Below are positions 1 through 7,776 of a stretch of 64,000 nucleotides of DNA, piece by piece. This stretch comes from Rhizobium sp. Leaf371 (GTDB taxonomy: Bacteria > Pseudomonadota > Alphaproteobacteria > Rhizobiales > Rhizobiaceae): positions 248,001 through 312,000 of the forward strand of contig NZ_LMQB01000024.1 in assembly GCF_001424045.1 (NCBI RefSeq), read 5' to 3'. Made by a program: the position numbers and the translations under genes. Under the pieces are notes generated by a model that had not been told where the DNA came from, did not search any database, and worked only from the letters and a program-made list of their open reading frames with translations. How positions within the stretch are numbered: the stretch's first letter is position 1; the number at the start of each line of letters is the position of its first letter.

Positions 1-337
1 AGACGTTCTCCTTGAGAGCTTTCGCCAACTGCACTTGTCGCTCCCTGTTCGCCAAGACGAGCTTCGCCTCTAACCCGATCACATCCTCGTTTTCGACCTG
101 TCGGGTGTAGACTTCGAGTTGCCGAATGTAAGAGTTCAAGACCTTGTCTTCAGCAGCTTCCCTCTCCAACCTGGAGAATAGCTTCCGGAAGACGTTGGTG
201 GACTTCGGGGCAGGTTGCATATCAGGCGCGGCGTTGTAGATATTGACGTCACCACCGTTCGCATAGACGTCTTTGCCGCCCATGTGGCCGCCGACCTTAT
301 TCTTGGTCTGTGATGTGGTCAGGCCATTCGAAGGCAT
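1..337 (-). CDS. Putative ABC-3C-type conflict system component (partial, runs off left edge)
   Basis: The reverse strand is open from ATG at 337 to the window edge (112 codons, no stop), so only the N-terminus is present. Residues 12-31 carry a glycine-rich motif (NKVGGHMGGKD, then NGGDVN). From about residue 49 an alpha-helical charged segment follows, with a stretch reading VIGLEAKL then LAKALKE. From memory, the glycine-rich prefix plus this GLExKL...AxxxKE pattern is typical of the small component of ABC-three-component (ABC-3C) conflict systems; this is inference, without a search. It lies 65 nt downstream of a small membrane-protein gene on the same strand that carries the same glycine-rich motif, so the two probably form an operon. 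No clear Shine-Dalgarno is seen before ATG 337; a TTG start 15 nt further upstream is possible. Confidence 0.5.
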   Translation of the reverse strand, partial: MPSNGLTTSQTKNKVGGHMGGKDVYANGGDVNIYNAAPDMQPAPKSTNVFRKLFSRLEREAAEDKVLNSYIRQLEVYTRQVENEDVIGLEAKLVLANRERQVQLAKALKENV

Positions 338-402
338 CGGAACAACGCTCAACGCAGTCCCAGCTAGAATGCTTGGCTCATCCTGATCGTCTTCGATGGC
401 CG

Positions 403-603
403 TCAGTCTCTCGTCACATGGGTATCGCGGCCGGACAGGTTTCCGCCGACCTTGTTACCGCTTTGATTGACGGCTCCCTGGCTGTTCCGGGCCACCGAGG
501 TCACGGAGTTTTTCCGTTTGCTTGAATCGAAGCGAATTTTGATGACAACGCCTGCCCCTAGTCCCGCTAAGAACGTTATGATGTGCCCGATTATGTCCTG
601 CAT
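403..603 (-). CDS. Small membrane protein with NKVGGNLSGRD motif
   Basis: A 66-residue protein. ATG 603 is preferred because a run of six G residues lies 5 nt upstream; a GTG at 609 is the alternative. Residues 3-21 form one hydrophobic segment (IIGHIITFLAGLGAGVVI), followed by a basic patch (KIRFDSSKRK) as expected of a cytoplasmic border, then a polar tail with NQSGNKVGGNLSGRD. The same motif recurs at the N-terminus of the next gene downstream (NKVGGHMGGKD), which ties the two proteins together. It has no recognised enzymatic domain. I infer a membrane-anchoring or scaffold role in the same conflict system as its neighbour; the function is not known. Confidence 0.5.
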   Translation of the reverse strand: MQDIIGHIITFLAGLGAGVVIKIRFDSSKRKNSVTSVARNSQGAVNQSGNKVGGNLSGRDTHVTRD

Positions 604-1171
604 ACTCACCCCCCAATATTCAACCCACGATTAACATCCGAGTTGTCAGGCCGCAATACTGAGGTTGTCTGAAGTGCTGCCTGACCGTCTATAGGTATCG
701 CGAGAGTGTCAGCCTGACTGCGCGCAGCATTGATGGGATACTCAGCCGCAGCGAACGATGATGGCGCACAAATCCCATCTAACCAACCCTAATAGCACTG
801 CCTTCCGAAATTTAGCGGTAGTAGGCGTCCAAACACGGATGGCCGTTAAAGGTAATGCCGCACGCGGAAGCAGACCGTCCGCTCACGGCCCCTTTGCGGA
901 AATGATTTCCGCTATGCGCCATCATCTCCGACATTAGAGCGGTGATGGCGCCTACCTGAAAGCAGTCATCCCGCCGGCGGGGGCTCACGTCGCCTCTGCG
1001 CCGCCAACAGCGGCCATGTCGCCCTAAGCAGGCATCCGATATCAGGGAAGGATGCTGGCCACTACGGCTGACAGCACAGCAGTGGCGCCAACGGCCTTAG
1101 ATTCGCGAGACATTCACTGGAAGCACAAGCGCACTGATGATGAGGTAATATCGCTAACCGGATCGCGACGA
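604..1171. other. Intergenic stretch, no gene recognised
   Basis: About 570 bases of lower-GC DNA between the ABC-3C-like locus and the ars operon. No reading frame here has a credible start, ribosome site or family resemblance. It holds one perfect palindrome (separate entry). The composition and lack of coding potential fit a junction between two accessory modules. Confidence 0.5.
896..912. repeat. 17-bp perfect palindrome (GCGGAAAT-G-ATTTCCGC)
   Basis: Two 8-base arms separated by a single G. It is not next to a start codon: it is about 290 nt upstream of arsR and about 290 nt upstream of the small gene at 603. It could be an operator, a recombination remnant or chance; nothing else supports a role. 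Confidence 0.35.
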
Positions 1172-1199
1172 TTGACAAAATCCATGTATCCAGTAATAC
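1172..1199 (+). promoter_or_regulatory. Sigma-70-type promoter of the ars operon
   Basis: A perfect -35 TTGACA at 1172-1177 and a -10 TAATAC at 1194-1199 are separated by 16 nt. The expected start of transcription (about 1205-1207) coincides with the arsR ATG at 1206, and there is no Shine-Dalgarno in front of that ATG, so the arsR message is probably leaderless. Confidence 0.65.
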
Positions 1200-1210
1200 A
1201 GATACATGGA
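1181..1210. promoter_or_regulatory. ArsR operator: inverted repeat overlapping -10 and start codon
   Basis: TCCATGTATC at 1181-1190 and GATACATGGA at 1201-1210 are perfect 10-bp inverted arms with a 10-nt spacer. The repeat covers the spacer and -10 of the promoter, and the right arm contains the arsR start codon. This is the position expected for autorepression by ArsR, with release on binding As(III). Confidence 0.7.
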
Positions 1211-1565
1211 ATCAGAGAAAGCCATCGCGGCACTTGCCGCCCTTGCCCAATCCACCCGCCTCGACACCTTCCGGCTGCTGGTCCGCCATGAACCGGAGGG
1301 CGTACCCGCCGGTGAACTTGCCCGCCTGCTCGGCGTGCCGCAGAACACCATGTCGGCCCACCTCGCGATCCTGTCGCGCGCTGGGCTGATCAAAGGCGAG
1401 CGCCATAGCCGCTCGATAATCTACCGCGCCGAGATCGACGCCCTTCGCGACCTGACCCTCTACCTGGTCAAGGACTGCTGCGGCGGCAGCGCTGAACTAT
1501 GCGCGCCTATCATCACCGCTCTCACCCCCTGCTGCGACCCGTCCGCTCCGGAGAACCTGCAATGA
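1206..1565 (+). CDS. arsR: ArsR-family arsenite-responsive repressor
   Basis: A 119-residue winged-helix repressor that holds the ars operon off and leaves DNA when As(III) binds. The HTH spans roughly residues 33-75 (AGELARLLGVPQNTMSAHLAI). A C-terminal cysteine cluster, Cys91-Cys92 and Cys99, followed by Cys109-Cys110, resembles the metal site of the C-terminal-cysteine class of ArsR (as in Acidithiobacillus), not the classical helix-3 CVC class. ATG 1206 starts a typical N-terminus (MESEKAIAALAALAQ) and falls inside the operator, with no ribosome site, so translation is probably leaderless. Its stop overlaps the arsC start (ATGA), so it is the first gene of a tightly coupled operon. It would work through the operator at 1181-1210. 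Confidence 0.93.
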   Translation: MESEKAIAALAALAQSTRLDTFRLLVRHEPEGVPAGELARLLGVPQNTMSAHLAILSRAGLIKGERHSRSIIYRAEIDALRDLTLYLVKDCCGGSAELCAPIITALTPCCDPSAPENLQ

Positions 1566-2092
1566 CCACCGACCGCGTCTACAACGTGCTGTTCCTGTGC
1601 ACCGGCAATTCCGCCCGCTCGATCATTGCCGAGTCCATCCTCAACGGCGAAGGGAAAGGGCGCTTCAAGGCCTATTCGGCCGGAAGCCAGCCCAAAGGCC
1701 AGGTGCACCCGCTGGCCCTCGATACACTGCGCGCCCTCGGCTACGAGTCCACCGGCTTCCGCTCAAAGACCTGGGACGAGTTCGCCGAACCCGGCGCACC
1801 GCAGATGGATTTCATATTCACCGTCTGCGACAACGCCGCTGGCGAAGCCTGCCCGGTGTGGCTCGGCCACCCGATGACCGCTCACTGGGGCGTCGAGGAC
1901 CCGGCCGCCGTGGAAGGCACCGAGATCGAGAAGGGCCAGGCATTCTCCAAGGCCGCGCGCTTCCTCAAGAACCGGATCTCGGCGTTCCTGAGCCTGCCGC
2001 TGACGTCGATCGACAAGCTGGCGCTGGAAACCCGCCTGCGCGAGATCGGCGCACTCGAAGGCAGCACCCGTCCGCAAGGGCAGGTCGCCTGA
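1562..2092 (+). CDS. arsC: Arsenate reductase, thioredoxin-linked LMW-PTP type
   Basis: A 176-residue cytoplasmic enzyme reducing As(V) to As(III). The active-site P-loop Cys13-TGNSA-Arg19 (CX5R) sits at the usual place, and Cys89 and Cys97 are at the spacing of the redox pair that relays the disulfide in thioredoxin-coupled enzymes. The start at 1562 is chosen over a longer frame from 1499 because it gives the standard N-terminus before the P-loop and an ATGA overlap with arsR. A C-terminal extension of about 35 residues follows the usual LMW-PTP fold. The next gene starts inside its stop codon (TGATG). The product As(III) is exported by Acr3 and the MFS pump downstream. Confidence 0.92.
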   Translation: MTTDRVYNVLFLCTGNSARSIIAESILNGEGKGRFKAYSAGSQPKGQVHPLALDTLRALGYESTGFRSKTWDEFAEPGAPQMDFIFTVCDNAAGEACPVWLGHPMTAHWGVEDPAAVEGTEIEKGQAFSKAARFLKNRISAFLSLPLTSIDKLALETRLREIGALEGSTRPQGQVA

Positions 2093-3126
2093 TGTCTACG
2101 TTCGAACGCTACCTGACCCTGTGGGTCGCCCTCTGCATCATCGTTGGCATCGGCCTCGGGCACCTCATGCCCGGCGTGTTCCAAGCCATCGGTGCGGCCG
2201 AAGTCGCCAAGGTCAACCTGCCGGTAGCGGTGCTGATCTGGCTGATGATCATTCCCATGTTGCTCAAGATCGACTTTGCCTCACTGGCGCAGGTCGGCCG
2301 CCATTGGCGGGGCATCGGCGTCACGCTGTTCATCAACTGGGCTGTCAAGCCGTTCTCGATGGCGCTGCTCGGCTGGCTGTTCATCGGCTGGCTGTTCCGG
2401 CCGTACCTGCCGGAAACCCAGATCGACAGCTACATCGCGGGCTTGATTATCCTTGCGGCGGCGCCCTGCACGGCCATGGTGTTCGTTTGGTCGAACCTCA
2501 CTAAGGGCGAGCCGCACTTCACGCTGAGCCAGGTGGCGCTCAACGATGCGATCATGGTGGTCGCGTTTGCCCCGATCGTTGCATTGCTGCTGGGACTTTC
2601 CGCCATCACCGTACCGTGGGATACGCTGATCCTCTCGGTGGTGCTTTATATCGTTCTGCCCGTGATCGTGGCCCAGCTCCTGCGCCGCAGCACCGATGTC
2701 GATCGCATGGCCGGTCGGCTGCAGCCGGTCTCGCTGGTGGCCCTGCTGTCCACGCTCGTGCTGCTGTTCGGCTTTCAGGGCGAGCAGATTATCGCGCAGC
2801 CCACCGTCATCGCGCTTCTCGCCGTGCCGATCCTGATCCAGGTCTACTTCAATTCCGGACTTGCCTATCTGCTGAACCGCGTGAGCGGTGAGGAGCATTG
2901 CGTGGCCGGTCCCTCGGCGCTGATCGGGGCTTCGAACTTCTTCGAGCTGGCAGTGGCTGCCGCCATCAGCCTGTTCGGGTTCACCTCCGGGGCAGCGCTC
3001 GCCACCGTCGTCGGCGTCCTTGTCGAGGTGCCGGTGATGCTGTCGGTGGTCTGGATCGTTAACCGCAGCAAGAACTGGTACGAGCGCGGCGCCGCCGTCC
3101 GGACCAACGCCATCAGAAAGGCCTGA
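2092..3126 (+). CDS. acr3: Acr3-family arsenite efflux permease
   Basis: A 344-residue inner-membrane protein of the BASS/Acr3 family that exports As(III) using the membrane potential. About ten hydrophobic segments are visible; the conserved cysteine of transmembrane segment 4 lies in LAAAPCTAMVFVWSNL (Cys126), a family hallmark required for transport. The start at 2092 overlaps the arsC stop as TGATG and begins MSTFERYLTLWVAL, the usual Acr3 N-terminus. It is followed 4 nt later by the second arsC. Length matches the family (about 340-350). There is no ArsA ATPase in the operon, so export is expected to be secondary transport only. Confidence 0.93.
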   Translation: MSTFERYLTLWVALCIIVGIGLGHLMPGVFQAIGAAEVAKVNLPVAVLIWLMIIPMLLKIDFASLAQVGRHWRGIGVTLFINWAVKPFSMALLGWLFIGWLFRPYLPETQIDSYIAGLIILAAAPCTAMVFVWSNLTKGEPHFTLSQVALNDAIMVVAFAPIVALLLGLSAITVPWDTLILSVVLYIVLPVIVAQLLRRSTDVDRMAGRLQPVSLVALLSTLVLLFGFQGEQIIAQPTVIALLAVPILIQVYFNSGLAYLLNRVSGEEHCVAGPSALIGASNFFELAVAAAISLFGFTSGAALATVVGVLVEVPVMLSVVWIVNRSKNWYERGAAVRTNAIRKA

Positions 3127-3130
3127 TACC

Positions 3131-3553
3131 ATGGACGTCACCATCTACCACAACCCCGCCTGCGGCACGTCGCGCAACACGCTGGAGATGATCCGCAATG
3201 CCGGCATCGAGCCGACGGTCATCGAATATGTGAAGCATCCACCATCGAAAGCGACGCTGGCAACCATGATTGCGGATGCGGGCCTCACCGTGCGTGAAGC
3301 CCTCCGTGAGAAGGGTACGCCCTATGCGGATCTTGGCCTCGACAACCCGGACCTCTCCGACAACCAGTTGCTCGATGCCATGCTGAAGGACCCGATCCTG
3401 ATCAACCGCCCCTTCGTTGTTACACCCCTTGGCACACGCCTGTCGCGTCCCTCCGAGGTGGTGCTCGACATCCTGCCGGACACCCACAAGGGTCCCTTCA
3501 CCAAGGAAGACGGCGAGCAGGTCCTCGATGCGGAGGGCAAGCGCATTGGCTGA
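3131..3553 (+). CDS. arsC: Arsenate reductase, glutaredoxin-linked (ArsC/Spx family)
   Basis: A 140-residue second arsenate reductase from an unrelated fold. It begins [20 protein letters not shown], with catalytic Cys11 in the CGTSR motif; the arginines that stabilise the arsenate intermediate in the R773 enzyme are represented in [15 protein letters not shown]. It uses glutathione and glutaredoxin, whereas the upstream ArsC uses thioredoxin, so the operon has two independent electron routes for As(V) reduction. It is separated from acr3 by 4 nt, and its last 8 nt overlap the arsH start. Length is normal for the family. Confidence 0.92.
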   Translation: MDVTIYHNPACGTSRNTLEMIRNAGIEPTVIEYVKHPPSKATLATMIADAGLTVREALREKGTPYADLGLDNPDLSDNQLLDAMLKDPILINRPFVVTPLGTRLSRPSEVVLDILPDTHKGPFTKEDGEQVLDAEGKRIG

Positions 3554-4253
3554 TCTGCCTGCCCTCGACCGTGACCACCTGCGCCAGCCGGACCTCGACG
3601 CGCTGCGACCGCCATTTTCGACCCACAAGCCTCGTATCCTGATCCTCTACGGCTCGCTGCGCACCGTATCGTACAGCCGTCTGCTGGCGTTCGAGGCGGG
3701 CAGGCTGCTGGAGGAGCTGGGCTGCGAAGTGCGGATCTTCGATCCCACAGACCTGCCGCTGCCCGATGCCGCGCCGGTCACTCATCCCAAGGTTCAGGAG
3801 CTGCGCGACCTGACGCAATGGTCGGAAGGCCATGTCTGGATCTCGCCGGAACGCCATGGCGCCATGACGGGCATCATGAAGGCGCAGATCGACTGGATTC
3901 CGCTGGCGGTCGGCTCGATCCGCCCGACGCAGGGCAAGACGCTCGCGGTGATGCAGGTGTCCGGCGGATCCCAGTCGTTCAACACGGTCAACCACCTGCG
4001 CGTGCTCGGCCGCTGGATGCGGATGATCACCATCCCCAACCAGTCCTCGGTTGCCAAGGCCTTCCAAGAGTTCGACGCGGACGGCCGCATGAAGCCCTCG
4101 TCCTATTTCGACCGGGTCGTCGACGTGTGCGAGGAGCTGGTCAAGTTTACATGGCTGACCCGCGACGCATCCGCCTATCTCACCGATCGTTACAGCGAGC
4201 GCAAGGAAACCGCCGAGAAGCTGGAGCAGCGCGTGAGCCTCGCGTCCATATGA
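3546..4253 (+). CDS. arsH: ArsH NADPH-dependent FMN organoarsenical oxidase
   Basis: A 235-residue flavodoxin-like protein. Known ArsH enzymes oxidise trivalent organoarsenicals to less toxic pentavalent forms using NADPH and FMN. The FMN phosphate loop is [13 protein letters not shown] near residues 34-46, followed by the family segments [20 protein letters not shown] and [15 protein letters not shown]. The best start is TTG 3546: GGAGGG lies 8 nt upstream (3532-3537) and the N-terminus [20 protein letters not shown] matches ArsH. It therefore overlaps the end of arsC by 8 nt. Its stop overlaps the next start (ATGA). The neighbourhood supports organoarsenical defence as well as inorganic arsenic export. 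Confidence 0.9.
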   Translation: MADLPALDRDHLRQPDLDALRPPFSTHKPRILILYGSLRTVSYSRLLAFEAGRLLEELGCEVRIFDPTDLPLPDAAPVTHPKVQELRDLTQWSEGHVWISPERHGAMTGIMKAQIDWIPLAVGSIRPTQGKTLAVMQVSGGSQSFNTVNHLRVLGRWMRMITIPNQSSVAKAFQEFDADGRMKPSSYFDRVVDVCEELVKFTWLTRDASAYLTDRYSERKETAEKLEQRVSLASI

Positions 4254-5437
4254 CCGCACGGCTGCCGGTTGCGGCCATTTTGGCACTCGGTGTCACCCAG
4301 ATCATCGGTTACGGCACCCTCTATTACAGCTTCAGCATCCTGGCGCCGGACATGGGCGCCAGCTTCGGCTGGTCGAAGGAGTGGATCTTCGGCGCGCTTT
4401 CGGTTGCCCTGCTGATCGGCGGGTTCACCGCGCCATGGCTCGGCAGCCTGATCGACCGCGCTGGCGCGGGTGTGCTGATGACCATCGGCTCGGCTGTCGC
4501 CGCTGCCGCCTTGGTTGCCTGCGCATATGCGCCCGGCAGAACCACCTATGTCGCCGCCCTGATCGGCATCGAGGTTGCCGCAAACCTCGTCCAGTACGGG
4601 GCCGCCTTTGCGCTCCTGGTTCAGCTTCAGCCGACCGTGGCCCAACGCAGCATCACCTACCTGACTCTAATCGCGGGTTTCGCCTCCACACTGTTCTGGC
4701 CGCTCACCTCGAGCCTGCACACGCACCTCTCGTGGCAGAACGTCTATCTGGTCTTTGCAGGCCTCAACCTGCTGGTCTGCCTGCCGCTGCATGCCTGGCT
4801 GGCAACGAGGGTGACTCACAGTCGCAAGCAGGCCGCATCATCCCCGACCGAGCCGGTGCTCGGCACACTGCCTCTGGAACGCAGGCGCTCGGGATTCCTA
4901 TTCATGACCACGGCCTTCGCCCTGCAATACCTCGCGGGCGCAGCCGTGCTGGTGCACATGGTGCCGCTGCTGGCCGGACTAGGGCTCGGCGCAAGCGCCG
5001 CCATCGTCGGCACTCTCTTCGGTCCGTCGCAGGTGGCGAGCCGCCTGATCAATATGGTGTTCGGCAAGCGCCTCAACGCCCTGCATCTTGCCCTGATCTC
5101 GTCGGCCTTGATTCCGGTCAGCGCGGTGATCCTGATCCTGAGTGCTCCCTCGATACCCGGTGCCATGGTTTTTGCCGTCATCTTCGGCATGGGCAATGGC
5201 TTGCTGAGCATCGTGTCCGGCACCCTGCCGCTGGCGCTGTTCGGCAGTGAAGGCTACGGCAAGCTTCAGGGTAGGATGATGGCGGCCCGCCTGGTGGCTT
5301 CGGCACTTGCGCCCTTCGCACTTGCCCTCACGATGGAGTGGTTCGGCATCCGTGTTTCGGTGGGCGGGATCATTGTATTGGCGCTACTGGCAGTTGCCGC
5401 CTTTACAACTCTGTTCCGCTTCCAACGGCAAGCCTGA
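4250..5437 (+). CDS. arsK: MFS arsenite/organoarsenical exporter, ArsK-like
   Basis: A 395-residue major facilitator with about 12 hydrophobic segments, starting [26 protein letters not shown]. Proteins of this kind at the end of rhizobial ars operons have been described as ArsK, which exports arsenite, antimonite and methylated arsenite; assignment here rests on context and overall resemblance, not on a specific motif. The start overlaps the arsH stop (ATGA), so translation is coupled. A cytoplasmic loop at about residues 185-215 is basic and proline-rich as in other MFS proteins. It is the last gene of the operon; no terminator hairpin with a T-run is evident just after it. Confidence 0.75.
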   Translation: MTARLPVAAILALGVTQIIGYGTLYYSFSILAPDMGASFGWSKEWIFGALSVALLIGGFTAPWLGSLIDRAGAGVLMTIGSAVAAAALVACAYAPGRTTYVAALIGIEVAANLVQYGAAFALLVQLQPTVAQRSITYLTLIAGFASTLFWPLTSSLHTHLSWQNVYLVFAGLNLLVCLPLHAWLATRVTHSRKQAASSPTEPVLGTLPLERRRSGFLFMTTAFALQYLAGAAVLVHMVPLLAGLGLGASAAIVGTLFGPSQVASRLINMVFGKRLNALHLALISSALIPVSAVILILSAPSIPGAMVFAVIFGMGNGLLSIVSGTLPLALFGSEGYGKLQGRMMAARLVASALAPFALALTMEWFGIRVSVGGIIVLALLAVAAFTTLFRFQRQA

Positions 5438-5795
5438 TCGAACCGAAGCTGAATCCATCGTTTATGACGACCACAAGGTTCCGGTTTGCCCGGAGGCGGC
5501 GTCGGCTTCGCGCCCTCATTTCAGCCATCCACCGGGCCTCGGCCGAATACCGAAAGCAGATCTTCTTTTTTGGTCGGTGCTACTGCCGAAATGGGGTGGT
5601 TTTCCGCCTGTCCGCTTACTGCTGCTACTCGTAGATAGCTGACATTCAGTTGCTCCCGACGGGTTCGGCGACACCCAAATTTGAGTCCAATCATCGGCCC
5701 CAGAGACAGCGCCATACGCAGCGAACATGCCACCAAGCCAATTCGGCGCGGACTGTTGCTCGCGGCGAAAATGGCGATTTTGGACCCAGCCGTCT
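5438..5795. other. Intergenic stretch, no gene recognised
   Basis: About 360 bases between the convergent ends of the ars operon and the YVTN gene. Several short open frames exist on both strands but none has a ribosome site or recognisable sequence. No strong terminator hairpin is seen. It may be a remnant of older inserted DNA, which I cannot identify. Confidence 0.45.
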
Positions 5796-7178
5796 CTAGC
5801 GGCTGGCGAGGACCGGGGTAGCCTTGCCCTTCAGACCCTCGACCACAACCAGCCGCGGCTCCTTGCCCGCCGTCGGCTCCCTGGGGGCGCCGATCGTGCG
5901 CACCGGGCCGATGCTGGAGGCCATGCCGGCGCCCTTGTCGTTGGTCTTCAGCACCACGACGGGCTCGTCCTCACCTTCGAAGAACATGCCGTATTCGGTC
6001 ATCGGCTTCAGCTTGGCGACGCTGACGTCGATCGCATCGACGAGCCCGAGATTGCGCGAGACGACCATGCCGGAACCGTCCGCGCCCTCAGGCGCCTTAA
6101 GCGATAGCGTCAGGTTCTCTGGACCCGCCTTCAACGGCATGAGGTTCTCGGTGCCCGCGCCCTCAGGCACCGCGCCCGGCACGAAGACAAGGGCCTGCGG
6201 GGCCTGACCGATCGGGATCTCGGCCACAACCTTCTGCTCGGCCGTGTCGATCACGTCGACCTTGTCGCCGTTCTCCAGCCCGACGAAGATGCGGCTGCCG
6301 TCTTCCGATCCCCAGATGCCGTGCGGTAATGCGCCGACGGGGATGGTCGCGACGAGCTGCGTTGTCTCGCCGGGCTTGTAGACCTTCACGACGTTCTCGC
6401 CGCCGATCGTCACGTAAACCAGCGTCTCGCCGTCCACCGTGCCGAAGCCGAGATGGTTAGAGATCGGTCCGCTGTCGATGACCTCCTTCACCTCGAGCGT
6501 CCTGGCATCGACGCGCGTGACCTTGCCGACGTCCTTGTGCGTCAGCCAGACGTCGCTGCCGTCAGGGCTCACCTGTACGAAGGGCACGAAGGGCGAGACG
6601 ACCGGGATCCGCTTCACCAGCGCATGGCTCGCGACGTCGAAGACCTCGAGCACCGGGTTGAACGAGTTGGCGACGAAGGCGAGCTTGCCGTCTCGCGAGA
6701 ACTTGGTCATGCCGGGGCCGCTTGTCGTCGGGATACGGCCCATCTCCTTGAAGGTCGTGGCATCGATCACCGAGAGGTAGTCCTCGCCGCGCACCGTCGC
6801 CCAGACTTCCCTCCCGTCCGGCGTGAAGAAGGCCTCGTGCGGGTTGCGCCCGACATAGGTCGTGCCCTTCACGGCATTGGTCGCCGTGTCGATGAAGGTG
6901 ACGGAGTTCGTCACCGTCGAGACGACGACGAGCGTCTTGTGGTCCGGCGAAAATCCTAGGCCGTGGACGTTGACCTCGCCCTTGTAGAGGGGGCTCAGAA
7001 CGTCCGGCCGCGGATTGCCGAGCCGGATCTGGCCCAGAAGCTTGTTTGAGACGGGGTCGATGACCGAGACCGTGTTGGAGTTCTGGTCGGCGGTGTAGAC
7101 GCGGTCTGAGGCGGCGGGCAGCGCGAAGGCCGATGTCGAGACGAGGAGCGCGGCGGCGAGAATGGCGGTGCGGGTCAT
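5796..7178 (-). CDS. Secreted YVTN-type beta-propeller protein
   Basis: A 460-residue protein with a cleavable signal peptide (MTRTAILAAALLVSTSAFAL). The body is a run of propeller blades with the repeated pattern DxxSNTVSVIDPxSNKLLGQI, TNSVTFIDTATNAVKGT and EDYLSVIDATTFKEMGRI, roughly residues 25-340, followed by a beta-rich domain of about 110 residues. YVTN propellers are binding scaffolds in the periplasm or on the surface and have no set activity; the ligand is unknown. It overlaps the DUF305 gene by 4 nt (ATGA), so the two are coupled, and both are transcribed from the ECF-type promoter at 7618-7643. It belongs to the same regulon as the ECF-sigma operon 5 kb away. Confidence 0.85.
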   Translation of the reverse strand: MTRTAILAAALLVSTSAFALPAASDRVYTADQNSNTVSVIDPVSNKLLGQIRLGNPRPDVLSPLYKGEVNVHGLGFSPDHKTLVVVSTVTNSVTFIDTATNAVKGTTYVGRNPHEAFFTPDGREVWATVRGEDYLSVIDATTFKEMGRIPTTSGPGMTKFSRDGKLAFVANSFNPVLEVFDVASHALVKRIPVVSPFVPFVQVSPDGSDVWLTHKDVGKVTRVDARTLEVKEVIDSGPISNHLGFGTVDGETLVYVTIGGENVVKVYKPGETTQLVATIPVGALPHGIWGSEDGSRIFVGLENGDKVDVIDTAEQKVVAEIPIGQAPQALVFVPGAVPEGAGTENLMPLKAGPENLTLSLKAPEGADGSGMVVSRNLGLVDAIDVSVAKLKPMTEYGMFFEGEDEPVVVLKTNDKGAGMASSIGPVRTIGAPREPTAGKEPRLVVVEGLKGKATPVLASR

Positions 7179-7579
7179 GGGGTTGTCTCCGGAACGGGCT
7201 TTGGTTTGTTGGCAGATGCGGCGAGCATCGAGCGCATCAGCGTAATCTCGTAGGTCTGTTCGGTGATGATGGACTGCGCGAGGTTGCGGATCGCCGGGTC
7301 CCAGGTCGAGCCGAGGACGGCCTTGGCCATGTCGATCGCGCCTTGGTGATGCGGGATCATCTGGGACAGGAAGTCGTGCTCGGGATCCCCGGTCACCGGG
7401 GCCGACATCATGCCGGCGTGCATCCTCTCCATCGCCTCCGCGGTCGCTTCGGCATAGTGTGGACCGTCGGGCGTGGCCGGCACCATCGGCGAGTGCTGAT
7501 GGGCGTGCGCGTCCTGCGCCTCTGCCGAGGAGAGTGACACCCCGGCGAAGGCCAGGGTCAGGAAAAGCGTCTTCAGCAT
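7175..7579 (-). CDS. Secreted DUF305 (CopM-like) metal-binding protein
   Basis: A 134-residue protein with a signal peptide cleaved near Ala21 (SSAEAQDAHAHQH). The mature part is a DUF305 ferritin-like helical bundle with the signature HDFLSQMIPHHQGAIDMAK near residues 68-86, and is rich in His and Met (MERMHAGMMS). Members of this family bind copper or silver in the periplasm or near the cell surface; that is family knowledge, and the metal here is inferred. It is the first gene of a two-gene unit with the YVTN propeller, starting 39 nt downstream of the -10 of the ECF promoter. Confidence 0.85.
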   Translation of the reverse strand: MLKTLFLTLAFAGVSLSSAEAQDAHAHQHSPMVPATPDGPHYAEATAEAMERMHAGMMSAPVTGDPEHDFLSQMIPHHQGAIDMAKAVLGSTWDPAIRNLAQSIITEQTYEITLMRSMLAASANKPKPVPETTP

Positions 7580-7617
7580 GGAATCACAAGGTCCTCAAAG
7601 TACGGGTTCGACAAAAA

Positions 7618-7643
7618 GACGCTTGCGGAAGCCTTTTATTCCC
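7618..7643 (-). promoter_or_regulatory. ECF-sigma promoter of the DUF305-YVTN operon
   Basis: Reading on the reverse strand, GGGAATAA (7643-7636), 14 nt, then CGTC (7621-7618). The same two words at the same spacing stand before the operon that encodes the ECF sigma factor (12314-12289). The -10 ends 39 nt before the DUF305 start codon. Confidence 0.75.
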
Positions 7644-7776
7644 GTGGCGGCAAAATTTATTCGGGGCGAAGCGCCTGAAGGATTAATCGCCTCCATCGAT
7701 CGAAATGACCAAAACAACGCGTTGGATCGAACGATTCCCGTTGTGTATGGTCCCCAGCAGGATAAGGACCCCGCCA

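Noticed and set aside
5516-5736. Two overlapping reverse-strand frames of about 70 codons in the ars/YVTN gap
   Set aside because: No ribosome site or known motif; they could be remnants of older DNA but cannot be supported as genes.
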